Shown here: positions 42,084 through 50,068 of the stretch, piece by piece | Layout of the letters: the number at the start of each line of letters is the position of its first letter | How positions within the stretch are numbered: the stretch's first letter is position 1 | Assembly: GCF_021018745.1 (NCBI RefSeq) | Contig: NZ_CP063846.1 | Span: forward strand, 114,017 to 172,328 | Direction of reading: 5' to 3' | DNA from: Gloeobacter morelensis MG652769 | Lineage (GTDB): Bacteria > Cyanobacteriota > Cyanobacteriia > Gloeobacterales > Gloeobacteraceae | Length of the DNA: 58,312 bases | The notes under the pieces: generated by a model | What the model saw: the letters and a program-made list of their open reading frames with translations, nothing else | Database searches by the model: none | What the model was told of the DNA's origin: nothing | Position numbers and translations under genes: made by a program

Positions 42084-42755
42084 CTACAGCGGTTTGGCTT
42101 TGCCCCTGGTGGCGTGTTCCCAGCGCGCCAGGATGAGCCGGCAGCGCTCGGGGTCGATTTCGGTGGCGTAGCAAGTTTTGCCCAGTTTTTCGCAGGCGAT
42201 GAGCACCGTGCCTGAGCCTGCGAACGGGTCGGCGACGGTACGGGCGTGGCAGCAGGCGAGCAGATCCAAAGCCCATCCCAGAGGTTTGGCATGCTCGCCA
42301 CCGCCAGCCGATTTGTAGGGGCCTATCACCGAGGGGAAGTAGTTTCCGGATCTGAACCTGCCCGTAGCGAGGGAGCGATCGAATAGGTGTTCGCCGCCGG
42401 TGGTGAGGAACGCATTGCCCCAGTGCAGTGAGTGTGGCCCGGCCCAGCCTTCAAGCGAATGGGGTGCGTTTCTGAGGCAAACGACCTCCCACCAAAATCG
42501 CACCCCACTCAGGCAGACCAGTTTTGCATACTGCGGACCGCACCCGGCGACGATCCAGGCGTTGGCCGCCCGCTTGCAGGCGGCGATCTGCTCGCGCGCA
42601 GGCATCTCGAAGGGTGGATCGGTGAGTACCAGGTCCACCCCTTCGGCCGGGTAGTGATTGGTCTTTAGGGCGTCGCCCACCAGCAGCCGATGGCGGCCAA
42701 GTTCCCAGATTTGCCCCGGCTCAACCCGGTGCCCAGCCTCTGAGAAATTCAGCAT
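42084..42755 (-). CDS. DNA methyltransferase (beta-class N6/N4)
   Basis: The catalytic motif DPPF is at residues 46-49 and the S-adenosylmethionine motif DPFAGSG at 176-182, the order of beta-class adenine-N6 or cytosine-N4 methyltransferases. LTDPPFEMP and the closing EIDPERCRLI support this. At 223 residues it is short, so the target recognition region is small. Its first 35 bases overlap the 3' end of the helicase gene, so the two are translated together. A modification role in a restriction-like or anti-restriction system is the simplest reading. Confidence 0.85.
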   Translation of the reverse strand: MLNFSEAGHRVEPGQIWELGRHRLLVGDALKTNHYPAEGVDLVLTDPPFEMPAREQIAACKRAANAWIVAGCGPQYAKLVCLSGVRFWWEVVCLRNAPHSLEGWAGPHSLHWGNAFLTTGGEHLFDRSLATGRFRSGNYFPSVIGPYKSAGGGEHAKPLGWALDLLACCHARTVADPFAGSGTVLIACEKLGKTCYATEIDPERCRLILARWEHATRGKAKPL

Positions 42756-44829
42756 CTTCCTCTATCTCCGCCTCGGGGACTTTACGTGCACCGTTGGATC
42801 CGAACACGCGGCGCAGTTCCGCTGCCTGCCAGCCGGGGTGAAAATGGGCATCAAGAGCCAGGGCATCCTGTTCCAGGGCCACACAGAATCCAGGTTCTTC
42901 GTGGAAATACTTGTAGCAGAGCGGGTACAGCTTGAAAAAAGCCGACAGATTCAACCGGCTGCGCAGTTCCGACTGGCGGCCCTCCAGCACAAAGGCCACC
43001 ATGGGTTTTGGTCTGAGCGCCCTCGACAGCTCTGCGGTGTAATCCCCGCCGTCGCAATTGGGATACCAGATCTCCAATCCCCGAAGCACAGTGAGTTTGC
43101 CCACCAGCGACTCGATCTGTTCGCTTTGCAGGTAGAGCCACCATTTCGCGCGCTTTTCGCGGTAAGCGATCAATTCCAGGTGCAACAGCGCCTGCTTCGC
43201 TGCAGAAGGCGCGTTTTTAGATGGTGGTGCGATGGGCCGCACCAGCATGTTGCTCAAAATCCCCGGCAGATCGTACATATCGATGCTGCCTTTAGAGGGA
43301 GTGTACAGCGCGCACTGCAACGAGCCGGTACTGCGAAAAGAAGTAGCCTCCTTCACAATCGGGCTTGAGCCTTTGGCTCCCAGTTCACGCCACTCAGTGC
43401 CCCAGGCCCGTACCTGGTTGTTGATCTCGGCAATTGGCTGCCGGTAAACAGCCTCGCAGCGATCCAGGTAGTCGGCGTGCTCCGCGTCGAGCGCTCCTGC
43501 CAATTCGGGGTGGCGTAGTTGCCGGCCAATGGCGAGGGCCTGCAGCGGCCCCCAGCGGTCGAAGTACCCGGCGAAATCGTTGGGTTGCCGGTGGCAGATG
43601 CGCAGCAACCGGGCAAATGCGGGCCGCTCGACGGATTGCCCCTCGCGCACGTACAGTCCGATGCGCTCGATCACATACTGAGGCAGGAGGACGACCGCTT
43701 CGTAGTGCTCGAAACCGGGATGGCGTCCGAGTCGGCCGAGGCGCTGGATGGCGGTGGCACCGTCGGGGCTGTCGAAGATCAAGAAGTTGATCTTAAAATC
43801 GATGCCGACATCGAGGGTGCTGGTGCCGATCACCAGATCCGCGTCCAGGCCGTCTTTGATCAGGCGGGTATTCTGGGCCACCGTGAGGCCGAGTGGGGCC
43901 AACGCCTTTTTGAGCAACGGGAACAGGCGATGGACGGCAATCAGGCTGGTGAGGATCACCGCCCCCTTGCTACCCGGGTGGGCGCGGAACCAGTCGGTGA
44001 TCGAGTCGAGGTTCTCGCGCAGCCAGTCTTCTGCCCGCTCGCAGTTCACCAGGCGCAAAGTGCTCGGCTGCAGAATTTGTCGCCAGCCAAGTCCGGGAGT
44101 AGCTCCGCTTTTGTAGCCGCCCTGGGCCGCCGGGTCGATCACCCGGCAGCGGAAACCCGCCCGCTGCAGGTGGCCCAAAAAGCGTGGCTCGGGGGTAGCC
44201 GAGAGCAAAATAATTTTGCGCCCTGCTGCGGGACAGGCGGCCTGGAGTAGGAGCAGGGTGTTAAGGATACCCAATTGCTGAGGCACTCCCAGCACATGAA
44301 ACTCGTCGAGCACCAGGGCACGCTCGAAAGCCCGATCGACTTGCGCCCACAGCAGCGTCGGATCGTAGCCGCCCAGGCCCCGGATCTGGCGCCGCCTGAG
44401 GTACTCCACCAGGTAGTTGCCCTGGTGGAGGTAATAGAACAAATCGGGATTGGTGAGCAGGAATCCGCCCTGCGCCACATCCAGGAGCACCTCGCCGCGG
44501 CTGGCCTTTTCACGCCTGGCCCAACGCTCCAGCTCCGGGCCGGTGAGTCGATTAACTTCCACCTGCGGGCCGTAGGATTGCATCTGGCGCTGTTGATCGG
44601 CGACCAGGCTGTTGGTGGGGTAGAGGCCCACCACCCCGCCGGTGGCCAGATACGGCCGGTAGGCGGCCAGGGATTTGCCGTCGCCGGTGAAGGCGGTGTT
44701 GATCACCACATCCACTTCGGGATCTGCCAGCGCTTCCCAGGTGGCTTCCTGGTGCCAGGAAAATCCGAAGGTGGCTGCCGGGTCGGAGAGTCGCGAATGG
44801 AGAGGCGGAAGATGGATATGCACGTTCAT
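42721..44829 (-). CDS. Cas3'-like superfamily 2 helicase (type I-D style), orphan
   Basis: Motif I TGDGKS lies at 48-53, the DExH box DEFH at 175-178, SATP at 210-213, motif V TSTLDVGID at 336-344 and motif VI QRLGRLGR at 362-369. NTAFTGDGKSLAAY and GLYPTNSLVADQQRQ closely resemble the separate helicase Cas3' of cyanobacterial type I-D CRISPR systems. There is no HD nuclease and no cas10d, cas7, cas5, cas6, cas1 or cas2 in the window. About 330 C-terminal residues have no motif I know. It is coupled at both ends: 4-base overlap with the gene upstream and 35 with the methyltransferase. Confidence 0.78.
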   Translation of the reverse strand: MNVHIHLPPLHSRLSDPAATFGFSWHQEATWEALADPEVDVVINTAFTGDGKSLAAYRPYLATGGVVGLYPTNSLVADQQRQMQSYGPQVEVNRLTGPELERWARREKASRGEVLLDVAQGGFLLTNPDLFYYLHQGNYLVEYLRRRQIRGLGGYDPTLLWAQVDRAFERALVLDEFHVLGVPQQLGILNTLLLLQAACPAAGRKIILLSATPEPRFLGHLQRAGFRCRVIDPAAQGGYKSGATPGLGWRQILQPSTLRLVNCERAEDWLRENLDSITDWFRAHPGSKGAVILTSLIAVHRLFPLLKKALAPLGLTVAQNTRLIKDGLDADLVIGTSTLDVGIDFKINFLIFDSPDGATAIQRLGRLGRHPGFEHYEAVVLLPQYVIERIGLYVREGQSVERPAFARLLRICHRQPNDFAGYFDRWGPLQALAIGRQLRHPELAGALDAEHADYLDRCEAVYRQPIAEINNQVRAWGTEWRELGAKGSSPIVKEATSFRSTGSLQCALYTPSKGSIDMYDLPGILSNMLVRPIAPPSKNAPSAAKQALLHLELIAYREKRAKWWLYLQSEQIESLVGKLTVLRGLEIWYPNCDGGDYTAELSRALRPKPMVAFVLEGRQSELRSRLNLSAFFKLYPLCYKYFHEEPGFCVALEQDALALDAHFHPGWQAAELRRVFGSNGARKVPEAEIEEDAEFLRGWAPG

Positions 44830-45407
44830 ATTCCAAGGTGTGCCAGTTCAGTGCGATCCATCAGGCGCCGACCGCCCTGATTTTGCGCTAGACAAAGGTA
44901 AACCGGGTACTTCTGAAGTACTGCCGGACTATCGACCTCACGCAATCCTGGGCGGATGGCGGCCACCCACCAGCAAACCCCCTGCACCTCAAAGATTTTG
45001 CCTAGCGGGGCAGTATCGGCCTCGAACCACTCTGCAACCATGCAGGTAATAGCCGAGCGGATCTGTTCGATGGATTGTCCGTATCCCACAAACCAATCGG
45101 CCATACCCGTGGGCCGGTAGCAAATCGCTGCCTGCCTGTGGGCGGGCGGTAAACTGGCAACCTGCAGTTGCCTCGCCGCGGGTAGTTGCGACTTTTGAAT
45201 CTCTCCCCAGGACAACAAGAGTACTCGTGGCTTCTCGCTGGTGGCGGCAATGGCGAAATCCAGCGCGCCTCGGACGGCTGCAGCCCTCTCTTGCTTAGGA
45301 TGACTTGATATCCAGGCGCGCTGCTCGGGTGTCAGCCGCAAATTATACTGCGAGCCGATCGCCGGGCGCCCCCGCCTTGATAGGCGCTGCGTGCTTTTCA
45401 AATCCAC
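44826..45407 (-). CDS. Hypothetical protein with RHH-like N-terminus
   Basis: RLSRRGRPAIGSQYNLRLTP followed by EQRAWISSHP and RAAAVRGALDFAI resembles a ribbon-helix-helix DNA-binding start. The remaining 130 residues have an unknown alpha/beta pattern. Its end overlaps the helicase start by 4 bases, so it is part of the methyltransferase-helicase operon and may be its DNA-binding adaptor or regulator. Confidence 0.55.
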   Translation of the reverse strand: MDLKSTQRLSRRGRPAIGSQYNLRLTPEQRAWISSHPKQERAAAVRGALDFAIAATSEKPRVLLLSWGEIQKSQLPAARQLQVASLPPAHRQAAICYRPTGMADWFVGYGQSIEQIRSAITCMVAEWFEADTAPLGKIFEVQGVCWWVAAIRPGLREVDSPAVLQKYPVYLCLAQNQGGRRLMDRTELAHLGI

Positions 45408-45446
45408 TAGATACCTTCTTATGGCTTAGCCCAAAATCGCGTTTAA

Positions 45447-45998
45447 TCACCCCGCCCATGAATTTCCTCCAGCGTTATGGAAAAATATATACTCAATGTC
45501 CATGTGCCCCGGATCGGCCGACGCGACGGGCACACAGTTTGATTGGGTGTGAAGCGCGCGTACCCGGTAGTGCTTGATATCCGGGCCGTAGAATCGGGCG
45601 ACTTCCAGATCTGGTGTGCCGAAAAGAATCAGGTGCTGACTGTCCGGGAAATCGTCGCGCACTCCCCGAAACAAATCGACCTCACAGCCCCAGTGGCGCA
45701 CAGCCCAGCGTAGCGCCGCCAGAGCCAGGCGGTGATTCTCGTCGCGGATCTGATGCTGCGACATTCCCCAACACCCGAGACTCTGCACTAGCCCGACGGC
45801 ATTGCGCACGGTCGTGTACTCCACCTGCGGCCCCTCGGGCACCGCCGAGAGCCTATCCACATGGTGAATAGGCCCCCCGGGCTCCTCTGTGTAAAACCAA
45901 TGAGCGAAGTTCAGGGCGTACCAGATCGGAGCCCCTTCCCACGGAGGAGTCAATCCGGCCAGGGATCCACAAGGAACAATTTCGATCGATGGAATCAC
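45447..45998 (-). CDS. Hypothetical protein, first gene of the helicase-methyltransferase cluster
   Basis: 183 residues, Trp- and His-rich, soluble, with no recognised motif (YALNFAHWFYTEEPGGPIHH; DLFRGVRDDFPDSQHLILFG). The start is set by the CTCCTGCTCCTG arm of the palindrome, which on this strand is a strong AGGAG ribosome site 8 bases upstream. It is transcribed from the symmetric promoter at 46006-46071 toward the helicase genes. Confidence 0.55.
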   Translation of the reverse strand: MIPSIEIVPCGSLAGLTPPWEGAPIWYALNFAHWFYTEEPGGPIHHVDRLSAVPEGPQVEYTTVRNAVGLVQSLGCWGMSQHQIRDENHRLALAALRWAVRHWGCEVDLFRGVRDDFPDSQHLILFGTPDLEVARFYGPDIKHYRVRALHTQSNCVPVASADPGHMDIEYIFFHNAGGNSWAG

Positions 45999-46005
45999 TT
46001 TGCTT

Positions 46006-46071
46006 CTCCTGCTCCTGAATATATTATAGCGATTAATCTAAAAAGCGCTATAATATATTCAGGAGCAGGAG
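46006..46071. promoter_or_regulatory. Symmetric divergent promoter: 26-bp perfect inverted repeat
   Basis: Arms 46006-46031 and 46046-46071 are exact complements around 14 bases. Each arm carries, in order outward, TATAAT (46049-46054 on +; ATTATA at 46023-46028 for -) and CAGGAGCAGGAG, a -10 box and a ribosome site. It therefore appears to drive the - gene ending at 45998 and the + gene from 46076 equally. Confidence 0.8.
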
Positions 46072-46075
46072 GGAT

Positions 46076-46732
46076 GTGGTGGATTTGAGCGAGGCCAATT
46101 TCGAATCGTTGAGGCAGGTGGCGCCGCGTTTGCGCCAGGCGGAGGTGCGCAAATGCGCCGATTTGCTTTTGCCTCACTACCGTCTGGCCCTCGAGATCCT
46201 GGCCATCTGCGAGGAGCGACCGCAGGAAGCAGGGGAGATTGCCCGCCGGGCCGGGATCCACTCTGGCCTTGCCCTTCGCGTGCTAAAAACTCTCGCTGAA
46301 GGAAATTATGCTTTTCGTGCCGTAGGCAGCACCTGGCAGAGTGCCAGAACCGAGTGGTGGCAGGGACCGCGCCACGAACTGGAACTGCACACAAAGCCCC
46401 GTACCCGGCAGGAGCTGTGCGAATACACCCCGTCGCAGCTCTCGGAATTGGCCGGCCACCTCGGCTGCCAGGTGCGACCGCCGGGGCGCAAGGCCCAACT
46501 GATCGCAGCATTGTTGCAGTTTTATCATCATCGCCTATCCCTGTACAGGGATAGAATCTGGTCGGGCGCAAAGGCGCGGTGGAGGTTGCCTCAGCCAGGT
46601 TTGTCGTCGCCGTCACCTAAGGCCACGGGGATAGGGGGCAGCCAGCGCAGTTCAAACTCTCGCTCCCCGTCCTTCGGGCCGGACCAAAACCCGTGCCAGT
46701 GCGCCCGCCGGACATGCCCCCTGGGCGTTTGA
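46076..46732 (+). CDS. Winged-helix regulator with SAP-like segment
   Basis: GTG start after GGAGGG. Residues 35-85 (LALEILAICEERPQEAGEIA, then ALRVLKTLAEGNYAFR) read as a winged helix; residues 118-148 (YTPSQLSELAGHLGCQVRP, then KAQLIAALLQF) resemble a SAP-type DNA-binding motif. Beyond about residue 155 the frame crosses a 20-bp palindrome and overlaps the opposite AcrVA2-like gene, so the true C-terminus may be shorter or the gene frameshifted. Divergent from the helicase cluster, so it probably regulates it. Confidence 0.6.
   Translation: MVDLSEANFESLRQVAPRLRQAEVRKCADLLLPHYRLALEILAICEERPQEAGEIARRAGIHSGLALRVLKTLAEGNYAFRAVGSTWQSARTEWWQGPRHELELHTKPRTRQELCEYTPSQLSELAGHLGCQVRPPGRKAQLIAALLQFYHHRLSLYRDRIWSGAKARWRLPQPGLSSPSPKATGIGGSQRSSNSRSPSFGPDQNPCQCARRTCPLGV
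46535..46554. other. 20-bp perfect palindrome
   Basis: CTATCCCTGTACAGGGATAG reads identically on both strands. It lies near the end of the regulator's conserved part and just downstream of the opposite AcrVA2-like gene. Candidate operator or intrinsic terminator stem. Confidence 0.7.
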
Positions 46733-47150
46733 CGGCCCGTCGCCCGAGCTTGCGCTGCCCTTGTCTCGGCGGCCCTGCGCATTGCTCTGCCAATGTGTTC
46801 GCCCACCGGCCAGATAGTGGGCCTGGGTGGTGGGAAAAGCCTCCACCCATCTTTGGTCCGTTTCGGTTCTGGGCGAGCGGAAGAAGGTTGGTTCCCTGGC
46901 CAGACATCCGACGAACACAGGTAGAGGGCGAGGCTAAGAATTGGCTGTACCGTATTTGCTGTCAGTCCCTCGATTTGCTCGGCGATGGTGGGGTCGAGGC
47001 CCTGGTTGCGCAAGCGACTGGCGCCTTTGGGAGCGACCGTTGGTGAGGTGGATTTTCAAGGCAAGCGCACCTGGGTGCGGCTTGTAACCGGTGGCATCGC
47101 GATTGTCGATCCCCAGGACATCGAACACCGGGACTGACCTGCCGGGTTTG
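46591..47150 (-). pseudogene. AcrVA2-like protein, C-terminal part, frame broken
   Basis: From 47013 leftward the frame reads LRNQGLDPTIAEQIEGL, QPILSLALYLCS, WRLFPPPRPTIWPVGEHIGR and RRAHWHGFWSGP followed by RWLPPIPV. AcrVA2 of Moraxella bovoculi (anti-Cas12a) has the same order: PYLLWLCV, IYQIGERLG, RRGHWHGYWQG, RWQPAVFVN. Upstream, in another frame, VFDVLGIDNRDATGYKPHPG looks like the preceding part, with a frame break near 47014-47045 and no clear start. A short product of 140 residues from 47013 is possible. Confidence 0.55.
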
Positions 47151-47304
47151 CGGGAAGGTGCTCGCCCCGCAAGCCCGGGCTCCCTACTGCCGAGATCACC
47201 GCGAGCACAATCCCCAACGCAAGAAGCGTCCCCCGGCGAAATATCGAAAACCAAAAGCTTGAGCTTGAGACTTCGACGGTGAAAACGGCGACCTATATTC
47301 GGAT

Positions 47305-47352
47305 GGTACGTATTGCACCGGCACTTTGTTGATCGCCAGTGCAATACGTACC
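47305..47352. repeat. 14-bp perfect inverted repeat
   Basis: GGTACGTATTGCAC (47305-47318) and its complement (47339-47352) flank 20 bases. It surrounds the nominal start of the small + strand gene at 47313, so it is a likely operator or RNA stem. Confidence 0.75.
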
Positions 47353-47609
47353 TCGATGATGTATCGGAGCGCTTGCTGCGTCGGGTCTGGCGGGCCTATT
47401 GTCTAGTTTGCGAGTCGCCCCGCACCGCCTTGCAGTTGGCGGCTTTGCTTGAGGTGCAGGAGGATTACGGTCGGGCGGTGTATCGCGCACCAGTCCCGCC
47501 TCCCGAAACGCGCGATACACCGGCGACGGGGGCGTACCGGCCCGCAAAGACGGGTCGTCGGCCGCGGTTGGCATCGGCGCACTCGAGGCCACCGGTAGGT
47601 CGCCAGTGA
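47313..47609 (+). CDS. Small winged-helix-like protein
   Basis: Residues 18-57 (LLRRVWRAYCLVCESPRTA, then AALLEVQEDYGRAVYRA) have a helix-turn-helix spacing similar to the regulator at 46076. The start is uncertain because the first residues run through an inverted repeat; TTG 47373 after GGAG is an alternative. The C-terminal 40 residues cross a second inverted repeat and may not be translated in this frame. Confidence 0.35.
   Translation: MHRHFVDRQCNTYLDDVSERLLRRVWRAYCLVCESPRTALQLAALLEVQEDYGRAVYRAPVPPPETRDTPATGAYRPAKTGRRPRLASAHSRPPVGRQ
47476..47522. repeat. 13-bp perfect inverted repeat
   Basis: CGGTGTATCGCGC (47476-47488) and its complement (47510-47522) flank 21 bases. The spacing resembles that of the repeat at 47305, but the sequence differs. 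Confidence 0.75.
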
Positions 47610-47615
47610 GTCAAC

Positions 47616-48689
47616 TCAACGGCGCACCGTTCCCACATCGGGATTGACGAGTACCGGGTCGATAAGCACGCGCTTGACGGGTCTGGGATTGGCGTCTAAT
47701 GGCCCGTAGGGAACCCTGCGCCAGTGCCCGCGCCTCCAGTGGGACCGGGGTCTTGCGTGGGTGCCGCCGCCGCTGCCATGCACCGGATGGTTGGGTGAGC
47801 TTGACGGTTCACCGCCGTCGGCAGCTGCCGATTCTTGCACCGTGCAATACGCTTTGCCGAGCCAGTTGGGCTCCCAGATTTCCTCGGTGGCCTCGCGCTG
47901 CTTTTTGCCGAATCCCCGCGAGGCACTCACGATTTTGGGAGCATCACTTACCTCGACGAAGCGTTTAGGTTGTCCCAAAGCGAGCATCAGGTGAATCGAC
48001 AAAAAGCGCAGCAAAGCGGCGAAGCGCTGCTCTGCCTGAGTGTCGGTCCGGTTGCGGTAGTTCGGATCCAATGGCGAATGGACATGGAAACCGCCTTCGA
48101 TGACATCGGGCATCTGATCGAGGGTGGCGAACTGGCTTTTGTGCACCACCCCGGCGTAGTCGGACATTTGGTGCGCTCCGTCCGTGCCCTCGGCGATGCT
48201 GGTGGAAAAGCCGAAAAAATCGTCTCCCTCGGCACCAACCAGGTTTAAGCCGGGCAGGCCGCGGCCGTAGGTGGCGACAGCCAGGTGCTCCACGGGCCAG
48301 CTATTTGGGTTGCGTATCGGCCCACGCGGGAGCAAAAAAACCGCCCCCGGCATCGCCCAGCGCACCTCGTGGGTGGGAATGGTGGGCAGATCGGTGTGCA
48401 GCAACGCCTCAAGGAAATCCTCTGCAACGTGGTAGAGGGGCACTCCGAGCCCCAGTAGACGATGGGCGACGGCGGAGGAGCGCATGGCGTTGCCGCCGTC
48501 GCCAGCGCTGTGCATGATTTGAAGAGTTTTGGCGTCGTACCAGCCGCTGGCCAGGGCAATGGCCACCTGCAAGGAACTACAGTAGCCTTTCGGGGTGCGA
48601 TATTTGCGCGGGTGGTAGCGTTCAAGGGCACCGGGTTTGTGACGATTGAGCAGTTCGGCCAATTCTTGCCAGGGGCGGTGCATCCACAC
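47616..48689 (-). CDS. AcrVA2-like superfamily protein, full length
   Basis: The 357 residues compare well with AcrVA2 (about 320). The C-terminus SHWRRGHWRRVPYGP then KRVLIDPVLVNPD matches the AcrVA2 ending RRGHWHGYWQG ... RWQPAVFVN, and an N-terminal LGVPLYHVAEDFLEALLHTD then VRWAMPGAVFLLP matches its central region in order. AcrVA2 lowers Cas12a production in Moraxella; whether this relative acts on any type V effector is unknown. It lies 10 bases from the gene upstream in a - strand series. Confidence 0.5.
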   Translation of the reverse strand: MWMHRPWQELAELLNRHKPGALERYHPRKYRTPKGYCSSLQVAIALASGWYDAKTLQIMHSAGDGGNAMRSSAVAHRLLGLGVPLYHVAEDFLEALLHTDLPTIPTHEVRWAMPGAVFLLPRGPIRNPNSWPVEHLAVATYGRGLPGLNLVGAEGDDFFGFSTSIAEGTDGAHQMSDYAGVVHKSQFATLDQMPDVIEGGFHVHSPLDPNYRNRTDTQAEQRFAALLRFLSIHLMLALGQPKRFVEVSDAPKIVSASRGFGKKQREATEEIWEPNWLGKAYCTVQESAAADGGEPSSSPNHPVHGSGGGTHARPRSHWRRGHWRRVPYGPLDANPRPVKRVLIDPVLVNPDVGTVRR

Positions 48690-48698
48690 TTCTCCTTT

Positions 48699-49238
48699 TC
48701 AGCCCGCACCCTGTGCCGACTGTTCGATGATGGTCACGGCCAGGGACTGTTCGACGCTGGCTAGCCAGGAAAGCGGCATCGCTTCGGGGTTGGGCAGGAC
48801 GAACGTCGCCAGCCAGGGCAGTTGCTCGGGCATGGCCGGTGCGCGCATTGCCCCGAGCACCCCGAACTCGCCAGACATCTTGAGGTACAGTCGCTCAAAA
48901 ATTTCCCAACACTCGGCGGCCCCGTCCTCCGTCCAAGCCAGGGCGTTGGTGGTCAAGATCAAATCGCGCGCGCCGTAAATGTCGAACACCGCAGCCTCGT
49001 CGATCGCGGTAAGCTTGACTTTGTAGGAATCCAGAGGCTCGGGCAATGGGCAGACTGCCGCTCCTTCTCTCAGGGCGCGCCGGGCGATTGGAACGAGCGG
49101 CTTGAGCGAATCCGGCGGGTAGAATTTGGAGCGCAAATCCATAATGTGCGCGGTGTTGAGGGTGTAGTGCCACAACCGGTGCCCTGTCCCCTCTGGAGGC
49201 TTGCCGAAGCCCTTAAACTTAGACTCAGCCAATAGCAA
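48699..49238 (-). CDS. Hypothetical protein
   Basis: 179 residues, no signal or membrane helix, alpha/beta pattern (AVFDIYGARDLILTTNAL). The start overlaps the end of the gene at 49225 by 14 bases and the stop is 10 bases before the AcrVA2-like gene, so it belongs to that transcript. Confidence 0.55.
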   Translation of the reverse strand: MLLAESKFKGFGKPPEGTGHRLWHYTLNTAHIMDLRSKFYPPDSLKPLVPIARRALREGAAVCPLPEPLDSYKVKLTAIDEAAVFDIYGARDLILTTNALAWTEDGAAECWEIFERLYLKMSGEFGVLGAMRAPAMPEQLPWLATFVLPNPEAMPLSWLASVEQSLAVTIIEQSAQGAG

Positions 49239-49608
49239 CCTCCTGCGAAGCTGTTATAGGGTTTGCGTTCAAGCTTTCTTCAAAAGCCATCTCGGTGGTG
49301 GCACCACCGGCGATTCCCAACTCAACACTGGCCATAAAATCGAGCGCCTGCGCTGGTGTATCGAAATCGACATACAGTGTCCTGCTTATTCCTGGGATGG
49401 CGCTTTGGGAGCAGACGCGGAAGCCGCACCGCTCGTGATCTATCCAGCAGTTCGGAGTCGAAATTTGATACGGGTACTCGAAAGTGATCCCGCCGCCGTA
49501 TTCTGCGTCGATAGGTTTGATCAGGTTTTGCAACAGCCATTCCTTGGTGCGGGAGCGGCTCAGGATCACCCCTCCCTCTCGCCACTGCTGCAGGTACAAT
49601 CCGCTCAT
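49225..49608 (-). CDS. Hypothetical protein
   Basis: I chose ATG 49608 because it overlaps the stop of the upstream gene by 4 bases (ATGA). The 127-residue product (RSRTKEWLLQNLIKPIDAEY; CWIDHERCGFRV) has no recognised family. Part of the coupled small-gene series. Confidence 0.55.
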   Translation of the reverse strand: MSGLYLQQWREGGVILSRSRTKEWLLQNLIKPIDAEYGGGITFEYPYQISTPNCWIDHERCGFRVCSQSAIPGISRTLYVDFDTPAQALDFMASVELGIAGGATTEMAFEESLNANPITASQEVAIG

Positions 49609-49868
49609 GTGTCTGGCTCCTTTCCTTGAATTTTGTCGATTGCTTTTTGTGCGGCCCGTGCGAGGCGCATGCGCTGCGCCTCGTGCGCCCGCCACTCGAC
49701 TCCGCGCCGCTCGCAGGCGACGCAGTACCCGAGCTGACGCAGCCGCACAGACCTGATGATCCGTCCGCACTGGCAACGGGGCAGGGTACCGCCAAGGCGC
49801 CGCCGCAGTTCGTGGGCGGCGCGGTACTCGCGCTGTTTGTCGTCGCTCGGGTAGCGCGGGCGGCTCAT
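49605..49868 (-). CDS. Small zinc-ribbon-like protein
   Basis: 87 residues from ATG 49868, which overlaps the preceding stop by one base (TAATG). The segment RCQCGRIIRSVRLRQLGYCVAC has four Cys spaced CxC and CxxC like a zinc ribbon; the rest is basic and helical. Probably nucleic-acid binding. Confidence 0.6.
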   Translation of the reverse strand: MSRPRYPSDDKQREYRAAHELRRRLGGTLPRCQCGRIIRSVRLRQLGYCVACERRGVEWRAHEAQRMRLARAAQKAIDKIQGKEPDT

Positions 49869-50059
49869 TACCTGCCGTCCTTGAGCAGGTGGGCGGTGAG
49901 TCCTTTGTCGAGATCGGTCCATTCGCCACGGCTTGCGGCTTTGAACTGCCGGATTGCGGCTCCGGCGTCCGGGGCTTCGACGAAGCCCAGTTCGTGAAAG
50001 CGTGGACCGGGTGCGGGGTAGGCGGACTGCACTCTATTCGAAATTCGGTATCGGGGCAT
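49868..50059 (-). CDS. Small hypothetical protein
   Basis: 63 residues ending in TAATG overlap with the next gene. It resembles a compact alpha/beta domain (FHELGFVEAPDAGAAIRQFK). No family recognised. Confidence 0.5.
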   Translation of the reverse strand: MPRYRISNRVQSAYPAPGPRFHELGFVEAPDAGAAIRQFKAASRGEWTDLDKGLTAHLLKDGR

Positions 50060-50068
50060 TTTGTGCTC

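Noticed and set aside
42721-44829. Complete type I-D CRISPR system
   Set aside because: Only the Cas3'-like helicase is present; no cas10d, cas7, cas5, cas6, cas1, cas2 or second array was seen.
47048-47262. Short + strand frames, one ending in a CRVCGK ... YCRDH zinc-ribbon-like stretch
   Set aside because: No start codon for the zinc-ribbon part, a frame break between the pieces, and overlap with the opposite AcrVA2-like sequence; left unannotated although it could be a real remnant.
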